The translations under genes and the position numbers were made by a program. Positions 32,741 to 44,160 of a stretch of 64,000 bases of DNA are shown one piece after another. Source of the stretch: Alisma plantago-aquatica (taxonomy: Eukaryota > Streptophyta > Magnoliopsida > Alismatales > Alismataceae). The notes under the pieces are model-generated. The model was not told the origin of the DNA. It worked only from the letters and a program-made list of their open reading frames with translations, and did no database searches. Numbering within the stretch: position 1 is the first letter of the stretch; every line of letters begins with the position of its first letter. The stretch lies in the NCBI GenBank assembly GCA_963693085.1, contig OY856411.1:71406001-71470000 (forward strand). The letters are read 5' to 3'.

Positions 32741-33331
32741 GGTTCTTACTTCTCCAACTTTGGCATGGCATGTTGTTAACACGACGTGTAGCCATCCTTT
32801 TTCTATATGTATTGCCCCAACTATGACACGCCTTGTAGTGATTCACACAACATGTGTCATTGTTGTTGCTCTGACTATGACACGCCATGTAGTTAGCAAC
32901 ACGGTATGTCGCATGTTGTCTTCAACTTAATGTTGGATCACATAGTGTGACTTCATCATCACCCTGATCGTATAATCACATGGTTTGTGGGTACACCACA
33001 TGGCGTTTTTGTCTGTTGTTTTTCCAGATACAATGCAAGGTTTTGACGCTCATCATGTAACTTTGATTACTACTTTGCGACAAGGCTCCAATACCGCCAA
33101 AAATCATCTTTCGTTTCTAGTAGCTATCATTTTTTTGGTTAACCTTTTTACCTCCTTCTAGGCTTTTAAGCATACTAATAGCATTTCCTTCTCAATCCTT
33201 TCACCGTTTGACATGTATTTCATGTCAAATTCTAATTGGATCTTTGATCAGATCTAATATTTGACATGTCCATATTGTAGGGCCTAAGGGCACTCTCGTG
33301 TTTTTGTGATAAGATTCATTTATTTTTATAC

Positions 33332-33941
33332 CAGTGAATTAAAAAACGGCCGCCTGGCCGCTAGAGCGGCCGTTTAAGCGGGCAACAAAGCCCATCCACC
33401 TAATATCGCCCTTAAGCGCCTGCTTGAGCGGGTTTTCAAAAAACGCCAGTTTTTTTTCCCGTTTCACTCGCTTTTTTCCCGCTTTTTGAAAAAAATGCTG
33501 CTGTAAGCATGTAATGTTAATTAATTATATAATCCAAGTAGTATTGAGTATAATATATGAAGCTTGTATACATTAAATGTTCTATGATATACCTAGTCCT
33601 ACTTTAGAATGCAAACTTTGTATGTATGTTGTATATAATAGGTATTGTTGTAATATATCCAAGTAAATATCATATTACTCTATTATACTTCTAATGGTTT
33701 TACTGATTTTACTGATATTCTTGCAGATTTCATTCATTAGTAATTGATACTGCTAGTTAGTATTACTTATTTCCTTATAAAAATATTTTTTATATACACA
33801 TACATGTAATTTTGTATATAAATATATAAGAGTTTAAGCATCCACTTTTTCAAAAATCACCCGCTTAAGCACCCGCCTGCCGCTTGAACGGCTACAAGGT
33901 CCCGTCCGCACGCCTCCCGCTTCCCGTTTTTTAATACAATG
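33332..33941. mobile_element. Complete non-autonomous hAT element with 8-bp target duplication
   Basis: The left end is cagtgaattaaaaaacgg. The complement of the right end is cattgtattaaaaaacgg, matching at 16 of 18 positions. The 8-bp blocks ttttatac at 33324-33331 and 33942-33949 are identical, the size hAT transposases leave. Next to each end are clusters of CGGCCG, GCGGCC, AAGCGGG and CCCGCTT words, which suit subterminal transposase-binding repeats. The interior is AT-rich with no frame. Its ends differ from the 24756-31164 family, so another hAT source moved it. Confidence 0.85.
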
Positions 33942-34106
33942 TTTTATACCCAAATATGTGTTACTAGAAGAAGTATTGCATTGAGCCACATTACCATTTC
34001 ATCTCCTCTACGTACTAGCCTACCTATCCACTACCTCTACCTTTACCTATAACACTTCATCCGAACTACTCCGTGTTGCTTCTATTCTATGATCAATGCA
34101 ATTCGT

Positions 34107-34715
34107 ACCGTAGTTGTCAAGGCAGGCAGACGGCAACCCAACTTTCTCAGGTGCCTAGGCCGCCTAAGCACATGCTATTTTATTCATATATAATCACTTA
34201 TATATACTAGAATTATATATAATATATAATATATGCATTTATGTAAACATATAATGATCCAAATTTGTTGAGAATAGGGGAGTACTATGGTGGAGAAGAT
34301 AAGGAAGGAGGTAATTAGGAAGAGAAGGAGAAGTGTGCCTCCAGTTGGTCGTTAGAGGGGAGGTCCAGACGTGGATGCGTAAATAGTCGAAGGCAAAGAT
34401 GTATGTGATGCCAATTGTCTATTCACAATCATGTGCAGATAGGTGAGGTTACAGGTCAAGGTTTGGGTTCTGATGTCATGTGGGAGGGGGGATAACAAGA
34501 AAAACAAAATAATTGAGCCCAATGCCTAGACCAACTCAGCCTAGCAGCTAAATAGATGGGTGCCTAGGGCCTGGATGGTCTATCTAGGCATGCCAAACAT
34601 CCTAGGAAGACGGCTAATCAGGTCATGTTTGTGGGCATCCTACTAAGTCGTCCCCTCAGAAGCACCCAGCCGACTATGCAGTGCCTAGTCAGGTGCCTCA
34701 ACAAGTTGGTTCATA
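34107..34715. mobile_element. Possible MITE with gcctaggc-rich ends
   Basis: The left side has gttgtcaaggcaggcagac and ggtgcctaggccgcctaagc. The right side has cagtgcctagtcaggtgcctcaacaag, whose complement pairs partly with the left (ttgtcaaggca against ttgttgaggca). The middle has an AT-rich run near 34180-34240. No target duplication was confirmed. Confidence 0.35.
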
Positions 34716-36149
34716 TGAGGGGGAGAATAAGGAAAGATATGAGATGGAGACGGGGGAGAAGATAGAATGAGATGTTGGCATGTTGCTATTGCCGTCTCTA
34801 TTATATAATATTTATAAAAGGATTTTGTATTTGACTTCTAGATCATCTCGCTCATCTAAAATTTTGGAGCTTCTTCATCATCATTCATTAGCCTCGATTG
34901 TTGCTACGAAGTTATCTATTTTATTCATTGTTGTGGTGATATTTGCTTCATCTCCTGAATTGATGTGTGCTACTTCATTCATTATGATACCTCATCTGCT
35001 TATGCTACCATGGTCATTTTATGCTTTGGAGCTTCTCCAATGTTTACTTATGCATTATAGAGTATCATGGTCTTCTATCTGACGACAATACTTTTTCATC
35101 TATGTCTTAAGTATAAGATTTGGTTGCAAGGTGGGCTGTGAGTGTGTTGACAAAATTGTTACAACTCAATTTGATAGTGTAGATTCATTTGCAGTTGACC
35201 ATCTTCTTCTCTTGAAAAAGATCAGCAAGCTCCCATGTATTATTGTTGAGGAGCATAGCTAAAGTTCATCCACGATCTTATAAGGCCTCTTTGTGATGGA
35301 GAGGAAAAACATCCTTGTATAGAGCTACAACATATGTCTAGGGATTTGGTGACAAGACAACAGTGATAAAGAATAACAAAGAGGAACTAGGTGCCTGATA
35401 AGTGATAACATAAGAGCAAGTGGCTTTAGAGAAATAGACTAATCAACATATACTAGTGGTATGCGACAGCATGGAAGCCTCTTAAGAAATCTATTGGATC
35501 TGAGTATGTAATCTATGATTTACATGCTAGAAAAGTTGGCCAATTTTCAATTTTGGGAGAGTGAAATACATGCTCATTGACAGATCCCCAAAGTGGAGGG
35601 AAATGTTGTCAAAAAAAGTGATCAACTCATGACATCAGCATATACGACCATACATCGGGAACCCCTCCTTCACAGTAGAGTATCCCAAGAAAATAGTTTT
35701 AATGCCTCGAGCTAACAATTATCGGCCCTTTGGTCAAAAATTGTACAAACGAAGTACACTCAAATGTGTAGAGGTGTAGGAAACGCATGGTGAGTGAGAT
35801 AAGAAATGGAAAATAGACTAGCTCCCTTCGCAAACCGAAGGTGGCCGTTTCATAAAAAACAAACAGTAAGAATGGCCTCTAAGAAATACTATTTGGGAGC
35901 ATGTGAAAGACAAGCAGTGTTCGAGCAATGTTAATTAGATGATGATTTTGGACTAAGTAATTTGAATCATTAATTTGTCACCATATGAAGAAAGAGACAT
36001 ACTACTAGAATCATAATGCCATGTTCCGAGGTGTTAGTAATCATTCTTTATCAGTGTTAATTCATGTTTACATCTATATCCATATCTAAAACATTTAATG
36101 TTAGATGAAACCTTCAATTATGATTATGAATGATTAAGGTACAAGGAAA
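34716..36149. other. Unassigned, possibly decayed retroelement sequence
   Basis: The frame 34780-35082 has no recognisable product. Around 35670-35715 the plus strand reads gtatcccaagaaaatag, a word that would fit the antisense of the copia motif around FLGYS, but too little remains to be sure. Nothing else is identified. Confidence 0.25.
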
Positions 36150-37028
36150 CTCGTATATTACTACAGAAATAAGGGCTTCCTCATATAATCAAACATTTAT
36201 GAAAAGGTAAAAGTAAGTCATGTCCATGTGCACCTTGTGGTAACGTAGAGATAAGACATAAAGTTGATATACAGTATTAGACTTGTTACGACTTTAACAC
36301 GTTTGGTAATGACAACAGATTATGTACATTTTTTCAGCTCACTTGAATTGTTTTTCATTTAGTTTTTAAGGTTATTTTACTATGGTAACTTGTGTGATTT
36401 TTCTCAAACTACACAAGCAGGCCCAAGGAAGGAGCCATTGATATATTTAGTATTTTAAAGAGAAAGAAAAACAGATTAGGATAAACAAGTTTGATCCTAT
36501 GCATAGTTTACGCAGGCCACAATGAGCGTATAAACAGGGTATAATATTGATACAACGAAAATCTTAATATCATAGGGGAGAGTACTTATTACCCAAACTC
36601 ATACATAGTAACATTTTAACTAGCTGGACCATAATCACTACACAAGTAAGGGCTTCGTCATATAATCAAGCATTTATTAAAAGGTAAACATAAGTCTTGT
36701 CCAATGTGCAGCTTGTGGTAAATAGAGATTAAAAAAAAACTCGATATACAGTATTAGTCTTGTTAATCACACTACTTTAACACGTTTGTGGATGACAACA
36801 GATTATCTAAATGTTTCCAGTTCACTTGAATTGTTTTTCATTTAATTTTTAAGGTTACTTTGCGATGGCAACTTGTGGAATTTTTCCCAAAGTACACAAG
36901 TAGGCCCAAGTTTAGTAATATAAAGAGAGAGAGAGAGAAACAAATTGGGACGAACAAGTTGGATCGTATGCATATTTTATGCAGGTCGCGGTGAGTGTAT
37001 ATTCAGGGTATAATATCGATACGAGGAA
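36150..37028 (-). repeat. Inverted fragment of the 470-bp tandem repeats
   Basis: Read on the minus strand, this matches about 54733-55620 of unit C: nearly two units with the same pyrimidine tract, ccttgggcctgcttgtg block and tcgatattataccctg start. It ends abruptly at 37028, where a hAT-like end begins. It is a fourth locus of this repeat, detached from units A to C. Confidence 0.75.
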
Positions 37029-37728
37029 GTAGGGCTGGCAAAAATACTGCAACCCGACCCGGCCCAACCCGACCGGACTCGAAATTTGAGTTTTTAAAAT
37101 TTAAAATAGGGTCTGGGTCCAACTCGTGCAGACCCGGATCGGGTACACAGCGCTGGGCCGTTGCCCGCTGGCCCGCTTCCGCTACTTAGTAACTTTAGTT
37201 ACGATTTGGGTGCCCCAGCTTGCCTTCACAGTACTCCTCTCGGCTCTCGCCTCTCGTCTCTCGCCTCTCGTCTCTCATCTGTCGTCTCCGAACCCTAGTT
37301 GGCTACTTTGCGAAGTCGGCGCAGTCGCCCACTTGGTGTCTTGGAGGCTGGAGCAGCGGAGCTAGATCTGCGACTGCGAGGAGCCGAGGACCGTGACTGC
37401 GACCCAGCGGAGGGCTCGAGAGAGGGACGACGACGCGACCAGCGGCACGGCAAGTCGAGTTGGGATCGGTGGTGTGCTTCCTGAGGATACCAAGTTGTCG
37501 GGTTGGTCGACGCGACGGTTCGAGATCGGCAAGCAGAAGCCTTCCTCCACGCATATCGCCATCTCCGGTTGCCAGGTTGGTCGCCTCTTTGCCTCCCCGG
37601 TCACCCTCTTCGCTCTCTCTCTCTCCCCTCTCGATTTTAGGCCCGATCCTGTATGACTCCGGCGACGGACCTGATCCCGGCAACGACGGAGATGGTCTAT
37701 ATCTATTATCCCTGCTTTAAAACCCCTC
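37029..37728 (+). mobile_element. hAT-like 5' end with GC-rich exon-like tract
   Basis: It opens tagggctggcaaaa, similar to Ac-group hAT termini that begin tagggctggcaaa. It continues with cccgacccggcccaacccg and related words typical of subterminal repeats in such elements. From 37190 to 37680 the sequence is GC-rich and exon-like, with a possible intron from gttggtcgcc (37576) to gattttag (about 37641). No transposase domain and no matching right end were found, so the element is truncated. Frames on both strands here have no recognised product. Confidence 0.45.
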
Positions 37729-38022
37729 AATAGCTCCAAGCACACCCACCTCGTACTCCACTTGGGTATCCCTTTCAGGACAATATACATTTCAACAAGG
37801 TAGTACACCATAAGTGGCCAGAACCCCATAGCGTCTTGGATCCCCACAACGTCATTGAAAAAGGGCATGAGCATCTCCCTGTTGACGGTAAACGTCTTAA
37901 AAAAGGGCACTTTAATATCCTTGTTGATAAACTTAGAGTTGGGCACCTCCCTGCACACCACGCCTCAACGAACTCGAATAGAGGTTGTGAGAACACCTGG
38001 AACGCTCCGACGAGGTGAACCT
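37729..38022 (-). pseudogene. Amino-acid permease (AAP-type) exon fragment
   Basis: On the minus strand an acceptor-like ccaagcag at about 38023 leads into VHLVGAFQVFSQPLFEFVEAW. After a shift of one frame come NSKFINKDIKVPFF, then MLMPFFNDVVG, GFWPLMVYYLVEMYIV and IPKWSTRWVCLELL. This order is characteristic of the C-terminal part of plant AAP transporters, roughly residues 350-450 of about 480. The frameshift falls at AGR-CP, where one base of an expected tggccc is missing. Homology stops near 37729, and the last segments and stop codon are absent. It is a single captured or duplicated exon, not a gene. It borders a hAT-like end, which suggests capture by a transposon. Confidence 0.75.
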
Positions 38023-38440
38023 GCTTGGCTCTTCCTTTCCATTATCTGATCTGGAATTTTGCAGCTGTTCATATTTGGTCTCATCTCTGACCTGCTTGGC
38101 TCTTCCTTTCCATTCTCTCTCCACGCCCTCCTCATGTTCCTCGTGTTATTGACCTTTGTGATCTTCATCCCCTTCTTAAATTATTGACACTCTTTTAAAG
38201 AATTACGCTACACACAGTCCCCCTTACCCCCGGGTTCCCACCCGTTTTTTGGGAAAATACATCTGCAACATTTGCATGTGTCTTTGTATTAATACTCATG
38301 CAAAGTCCATGCAACATGTCTCTCCACTCTTCTCTCCAGAGTATTAATACTCATGCAAAGTCCATTCAAAGTCCATGCAAAGTGTATTAATTCGTTTTTT
38401 CTCTTGTAATTATTCTCTCCCGTTCTAATCCACCCACCTG
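38023..38440. other. Flank of the permease fragment, with a short direct repeat
   Basis: The block tgcttggctcttcctttcca occurs at about 38028 and 38097, the two copies flanking 50 bases. Part of this may be intron sequence of the source permease gene. A catgcaaagtccatg-type repeat lies at 38295-38385. No gene is seen. Confidence 0.35.
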
Positions 38441-38444
38441 CATT

Positions 38445-38950
38445 CCCGTATTAGTACAGTACCTACGGAATCCAATAACAACATTGATCTGGAAGCATAA
38501 GTACAATACCTACGAAATCTAGTAGTAACATTTGTCATATGGACATAAGTACAGTACCTACGGAATCCATGCAAAATAAGTATAACACCCACTTGTTAAT
38601 TCCAACTCAGTTTTTTCAAACATAAGTACATTACTTACCAAATTATAAAACCAAGCATAAGTACAGTACTTAACAAATTACAAAATCAAGCATAATTGTA
38701 TAACTGATCTGGAAGCATAAGTACAGTACCTACGAAATCCAATAACAACATTTTTCGCCTGGACATAATTTTTTACAAAAATGTAGTGCACATCTGGTCC
38801 ATAATCAACTATAAAATACATCTATAAGTATTGTACCTAATTATTAATTTTCAACCCAGTTTGTCAAATATAAGTACAATACCTCTCAAATTCATTTGTG
38901 AATGTATATGTATTTATTGTAGGTACAGTACTTACGTAATCTGCAGTGGA
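38445..38950. repeat. Irregular tandem repeats built on cataagtacagtaccta
   Basis: About ten copies of agtacagtacctacgaaat-like words recur, spaced 50-70 bp apart and often followed by ccaataacaacatt. Divergence is high and no exact period holds. Confidence 0.6.
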
Positions 38951-39224
38951 GATAAATATGCAATAGAATTTTTTGTAAGCTATAATGGATTGATATCTGC
39001 CATTTGCATGACTGTTGCATGGAGTAGATGGCGAGATAATTATTTCATGCATCATTTTTGCATGTAAAAACATGCAGAATCGTTGCTGCAGATATCCATT
39101 TAATTGTGCATGCGGCAGCAGAGGTTAGTGGGCGTGGCAGTGGGCTGACGCAGCAGCTGGTGGGAGCAGGAGTTGGTGAGTCCCAATGTCCGGGTAGGTG
39201 GCCGGGTATGTGGGGTGTTGTGTG

Positions 39225-39800
39225 TAGAATTTTTCCTTTTAAATGCTATTTGTTCAGTAACTATGTTGGTTCCATTTACTGCCAACTGAAATGCATGGGC
39301 TCATTAACTGTGTTGGTTCCATTTACTGCCAACTAAAAATGTCTTTTGGTTAGCTAGATGCATGCTAATCTGTTTTGCTACTATAACGCTATTCATAATG
39401 TTTTTTATAACTACAACTGTTAATGCTTTTGAAATGAATGCCATTTGTTCAGTAAGTGTGTTGGTTCCATTTACTGCCATGTGTTGGTTCCATTTACTGC
39501 CAACTGAAAATGCCTGGGTTCAGTAACTGTGTTGGTTCCATTTACTGCCAACTAAAAATGTCTTTTGGTTAGCTAGATGCATGCTAATCTGTTTTGCTAC
39601 TATAACACTATTCATAATGTTTTTTTATAACTACAACTGTTAATGCTTTTGAAATGAGTGCCATTTTCCATTTACTGCCAACTGAAAATGCCTGGGTTCA
39701 TTAACTGTGTTAGTTCCATTTACTGCCAACTAAAAATGTCTTTTGGTTAGCTAGATGCATGCTAATCTGTTTTGCTACTATAACACATTTCCCTACTCGT
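39225..39800. repeat. Three tandem repeats of about 190-220 bp
   Basis: The words gttggttccatttactgcca, aaaaatgtcttttggttagc and ttttgctactataac recur in the same order three times, with an inner doubling of the first word. The last unit is cut short near 39790. No frame is credible. Confidence 0.7.
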
Positions 39801-39999
39801 TCCATTTACTACAAAAATCCGGCAGCATTTCCCTACTCGTACTCTGGATAAACATGTAGAGTTATTTATAACTCTACATCGGGGTGTATTTGGAGAACGC
39901 GGGGGGGGGGGGAATGCTGCCCGATTTTTGTTAGAATTAAGAAATTAGTATGTGTTAGCTAGTGTGGTCACACGTTCAAAAATGGGTTAGGATGCGCTG

Positions 40000-41016
40000 G
40001 TGTGAATGCGTCCACTTATGGTGTCAATGTGCCTACTTATGGTGTCAATGTGCCTACTTATGGTGTGAGTGCGCCCACTTATGATGTCAATCATGAATGC
40101 ACACGTTTTGATTGATTTCACCCACTTTTGATTGAATGTGCCCAATTATTGTAATGAATGCACAAGTTTTGATTGATTTTGCCCACTTTTGATTGAATGC
40201 GCCCAATTATGGTGCAAATACACCATCAATGCACTAACTTTTGATTGAATACGCTCAATTATAGTGTGAATGCACATACATCTTAAATGTTGTGTATAAA
40301 TAAAAAAATAGCACAAATTTTAACACAATGACCCCAATATTTGTATTAAAAAGCCCAATTATGGTGATATTGCATAAAAATATATTTTTTAAAATATATG
40401 AATATTAGTCTTGTTGGATTGTATTTTTTGTAACGAATCCAACGGTGTTTATTTTATCAAAAAACTCATTACGAGTTAAAAGTTATGCGCGGAATAAAAT
40501 TTTCGCTACCTTTTTTTTCTTTTCTCTCTCTTCCTTTCCCCACCTACCTCCTCATCCCAAAACTACCTACCCTCTCTCCAAAACCACCCCACCCAACCCA
40601 AAACCACCCACTCACCCCCGTGTTTGCAGCGCGTAACCTGACCAGCGCGTCAGGTTACGATTTTTGATCCCAAAACTACCTACCCTCTCTCCAAAACAAC
40701 CCCACCCAACCCAAAACCACCCCCTCACCCCCGCGTTTGCAGCACGTAACCTGACCAGCGCGTCAGATTAAGATTTTCGCAGCAACATGTGTTCTGACAG
40801 GCGTTCTGCTTCTTTTCCACATAGCCCAACAAGTCAACAAGGACCACTACTACGCTTGCCCAACAAGTCACCAGACTGGTTTAATGCTCGGTTTTAATTT
40901 TAATATTAATTTTGTTCAAATGTATTTTTTGTAACAAATTCAGTAAATTTTGTTTCGTCAAAAAATTCATTACGGAGTAAAAGTTATTAACAAAACAACA
41001 TATTCTCCTTTTTTAT
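40000..41016 (+). repeat. Unit B, start segment, same orientation as unit A
   Basis: It matches 1497-2495 of unit A directly: minisatellite, TATA-rich stretch, the dispersed module at about 40395-40500, the two hairpin units and a second module at 40900-41000. Just before it, at 39901-39912, is a run of twelve or so G. It stops at about 41016, where the inverted part of unit B starts. Confidence 0.85.
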
Positions 41017-41084
41017 CAGGCCTGGTGAAATCAACTTACAATAATTTTCCACAAAATACAACTTGAAATCAGGCCTGGTGAAAT
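41015..41084. repeat. 17-bp direct repeat at the inversion joint
   Basis: The word atcaggcctggtgaaat occurs at 41015-41031 and again at 41068-41084. Unit A has the second one only (as its complement near 24660). The first copy sits exactly between the forward and inverted parts of unit B, as expected for a short templated insertion made while a break was joined. Confidence 0.65.
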
Positions 41085-42285
41085 TTATATGAATGTATGA
41101 TGATTGGTATGCCCTTTGGCTGAATGTGTTAACATGATATATGAACATCTAAAGTTATCCTTATCCTTAACCAAAGGTCATTAATTCTTCAAAGCATGGA
41201 CATCTTTTTTGTTGCTGCCTTCCATTAGCATTCTTCATTTTTGCCTTTAGAATGCTGTGCTGATGCTGATTATTGTCAGTTGATTTTCTGGCCTAAAATT
41301 GGTAATTTGGATATATATAACCATTACTTCCAATATAGGAAGGAGCATAGCATCTCGAGCTTTCTTTTTCTGGTTTTCATAGTTTTCAAGTTATGAAGCA
41401 CGGTACAGAAACATGTGCGGGTATGGGATACAACAACTTTTGTAAATGTAGAATATGGGTACGACATGGATACGACAATTTTTAGTGTTTATTTATAAAT
41501 TCAATTAAAAACCAATACATTTATTCATAAAGTAGAAGATTAAGCAGTCTATAATTTTATTAACGATAAACATAAGAACGTTGACCAAAAGGTTTATTAA
41601 AATCAAACTTAGTTTATAGGTATATTGTAGCTAATAATTAGCACACACTGTAATTGACCAACGATTTCAGATATAGTTTGAAATTATATTTTGGAGCCAT
41701 GTCTATTGTACATTTAGAACTGAAACTGGAACTTATATGAAGAACAAGTTACTAGGAGTATTTCAGAATCTACATACAAGTGTATACAAATTGCGAGAGA
41801 GTAAGATAAATTGATAGAATAGAAAAATAAAATGGTAAGAAAGACAAGGTTGGGGAGACAAAAGGCTGAGGACACATTGCTTACCTTTAAAAGAGATGAA
41901 ATGGATATTGTCAAGATAGAAATCTTGAATAAACCACAATGGATTTAGTCACTAGAACAAGAGGCCCATTAACCAACAGTACCAAATTGAAGCCTTTTAG
42001 AGAACGTGGAGGACATCAACGTGCATAAAAGATGCACCTCAACATGGGAAAGCATCTACAAGTACCGAGTAAAGGTGAATGAATTGGTTTGCAATAAAGA
42101 TCCAGTAAAAATCTATGATTATATGGGGAAATTCGTTTGAGAAGAGAAACTCCAGAAAATGAGGGAGGTAGAAACAATAAATAGAAGAAGGAAGATGCCA
42201 TTTAGCAAGGGGAATGATGACTAACCTCCAAACTGACCTCAGGGGAGAAGCTGCAACAACCTTGCTGCTAGTTGCTACTTAGTAG

Positions 42286-42632
42286 CATAGTCACAAATTC
42301 GGTAAACGGGATACGTTCGGTTGAGTTGAAAAGTTCGGAATTCGGCAATTCTACGGGAAAATCAGATAAAAAGTGGTCAACGTACGACAAAAGTACAGTC
42401 AGCTATTCGGGAAAAAGTCGGGAAAATATCGGAGGATATATACATATAGTGCATACAAATGTATGTGTATATATGTTCTGCACATTTATATGCACATATA
42501 TATTGCATACATATATCTATAACTATTACTTACATATACATATACATATATTACTTACATACACACACATATATGCATGTACATACACACAAATACATAT
42601 ATACACTCAAACTAAGTTATAGTATTCATCAG
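42286..42632. mobile_element. Truncated copy of the small hAT derivative
   Basis: The terminus catagtcacaaattcggtaa at 42286 and the following 150 bp are the complement of the right end at 23300-23456. The microsatellite middle is present (42440-42610), but the other end is gone at the 42632 joint. It shows that unit B lost sequence after this element had inserted. Confidence 0.65.
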
Positions 42633-43050
42633 TATATCTGGACCTGACCCTATATTGGTTGCTCAAGCTTGATTTTTTAATAGTATTTTGAAATCTTAAA
42701 TTGGCAGATTTAGACCTAATTTTTTAAAATAATTTGTCCAATCAACTCAAATCGTAATTGTGGTCTACAATTGACTGACATTACTTGCTGATTGAGTCAT
42801 TGAAGCCAACCTTGCCATGTGCTTGTGATATCCTTAGTTCCTTCTAATTGATCGCGCTTACGCAACTACTTTATATATTATGCAAACCTGTCATTCATTT
42901 CGGTGCCATATGCACTGTACTTTAGTATTATGTTATTCTCTTCATTTATAAAGTCTTACAACAATTTATTAATGTTATTGATTTGTGGGTGAATCTTGAA
43001 TTGTAGCTTATGCTTTTGTTCTCCCTTTTCTCCCAGATTACGTTGCTCTA

Positions 43051-44160
43051 ATGGATCAAACAGAAAACGACCAAGGACAAAAGGAGGATGAGAGATCAGC
43101 ACTTGCAACATCAGGATCTAGTAACCGAAAATGGTGGTTCCTAGTTATACTTAATATCATTTTTCTACTTGCTGGTCAGACTGCTGCGACACTACTTGGC
43201 AGGCTCTACTACGATCGTGGGGGCAACAGCAAGTGGATGGCTACCTTAGTGCAATCTGCAGCCTTTCCATTTCTCATTCCCATAATCCTCTTCAGTAAAC
43301 GATCTTCCTCAACCACCATAACCAGTGCCACTCCCTACACTTCTGACTCACCTTCTATTGCAAAGCTTGCTTCTGTATACATATCTATTGGCCTACTTGT
43401 AGCTGCCGACAACCTTATGTATTCATATGGCCTCTTGTACCTCCCAGTCTCCACTTACTCTCTCATTTGTGCTAGTCAGCTGGCCTCAAATGCTGTCTTC
43501 TCCTATTTCCTCAATTCACAAAAGTTCACTGCTCCAGTTTTCAACTCTGTCATGATTCTTACTTTCTCATCTGCCCTCCTCGGTGTTAATGCTAATGCAG
43601 AAGGGTCTCCCAACATCCCAAAGGACAAATACCCTCTCGGTTTCATATTAACATTAGGGGCATCAACCACGTACTCCCTAATACTTTCACTAATGCAACT
43701 CTCTTTTCAGAAAGTTATAAGAAAAGAAACGTTTACTGTAGTGTTAGAGATGCAGATCTTTACTTCAGCTGTTGCATCTTGTGTATCAGTTTTAGGATTA
43801 TTTGCTAGTGGTGAATGGAAGACTCTAGATGCAGAGATGCACGGTTTTGCAAAGGGAGGTGTCTCCTATGTAATGATACTTGCTTGGACGGCAATCTCCT
43901 GGCAGATTGCTTCTGTCGGGGTGGTAGGGTTGATCTTTGTGGTGTCATCGCTCTTCTCCAATGTGATTAGCACCTTGGCACTGCCTGTCGTGCCAATCTT
44001 TGCTGTGATCTTCTTCCATGATAAAATGGGTGGAGTGAAGGTCATGTCGTTGCTTCTTGCACTCTGGGGGTTTGTTTCTTACATATACCAACACTACCTT
44101 GATGATTCCATAGCAAAGAAGGAAAAGAGGCCTGGAGCTTGCAGGGAGGAGGAACCTTAA
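43051..44160 (+). CDS. Purine permease (PUP family transporter)
   Basis: The intact 369-residue frame starts MDQTENDQGQKEDER and ends REEEP. PUP proteins of plants are usually 350-390 residues with ten membrane segments and carry purine bases and cytokinins by proton symport, mostly at the plasma membrane, tonoplast or ER. Visible family features are KWWFLVILNIIFLLAGQTAATLL in the first membrane span (about 28-50), RLYYDRGGNSKWMATLVQSA (about 51-70), SQLASNAVFSYFLN, STTYSLILSLMQLSFQKV and the C-terminal WGFVSYIYQHYLDD. Hydrophobic spans continue throughout. It looks closest to the PUP11-like group, which is inference. An acceptor-like ttttctcccag at 43026-43036 suggests the start codon lies early in a second exon. 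Its paralogue at 18898-20007 is dead, so this copy may supply the whole function. Confidence 0.9.
   Translation: MDQTENDQGQKEDERSALATSGSSNRKWWFLVILNIIFLLAGQTAATLLGRLYYDRGGNSKWMATLVQSAAFPFLIPIILFSKRSSSTTITSATPYTSDSPSIAKLASVYISIGLLVAADNLMYSYGLLYLPVSTYSLICASQLASNAVFSYFLNSQKFTAPVFNSVMILTFSSALLGVNANAEGSPNIPKDKYPLGFILTLGASTTYSLILSLMQLSFQKVIRKETFTVVLEMQIFTSAVASCVSVLGLFASGEWKTLDAEMHGFAKGGVSYVMILAWTAISWQIASVGVVGLIFVVSSLFSNVISTLALPVVPIFAVIFFHDKMGGVKVMSLLLALWGFVSYIYQHYLDDSIAKKEKRPGACREEEP

Noticed and set aside
37362..37961. A 199-residue amino-acid permease gene
   Set aside because: Only the first part is permease-like. It follows a frameshift, and the rest is unrelated GC-rich sequence, so it is recorded as a pseudogene fragment.
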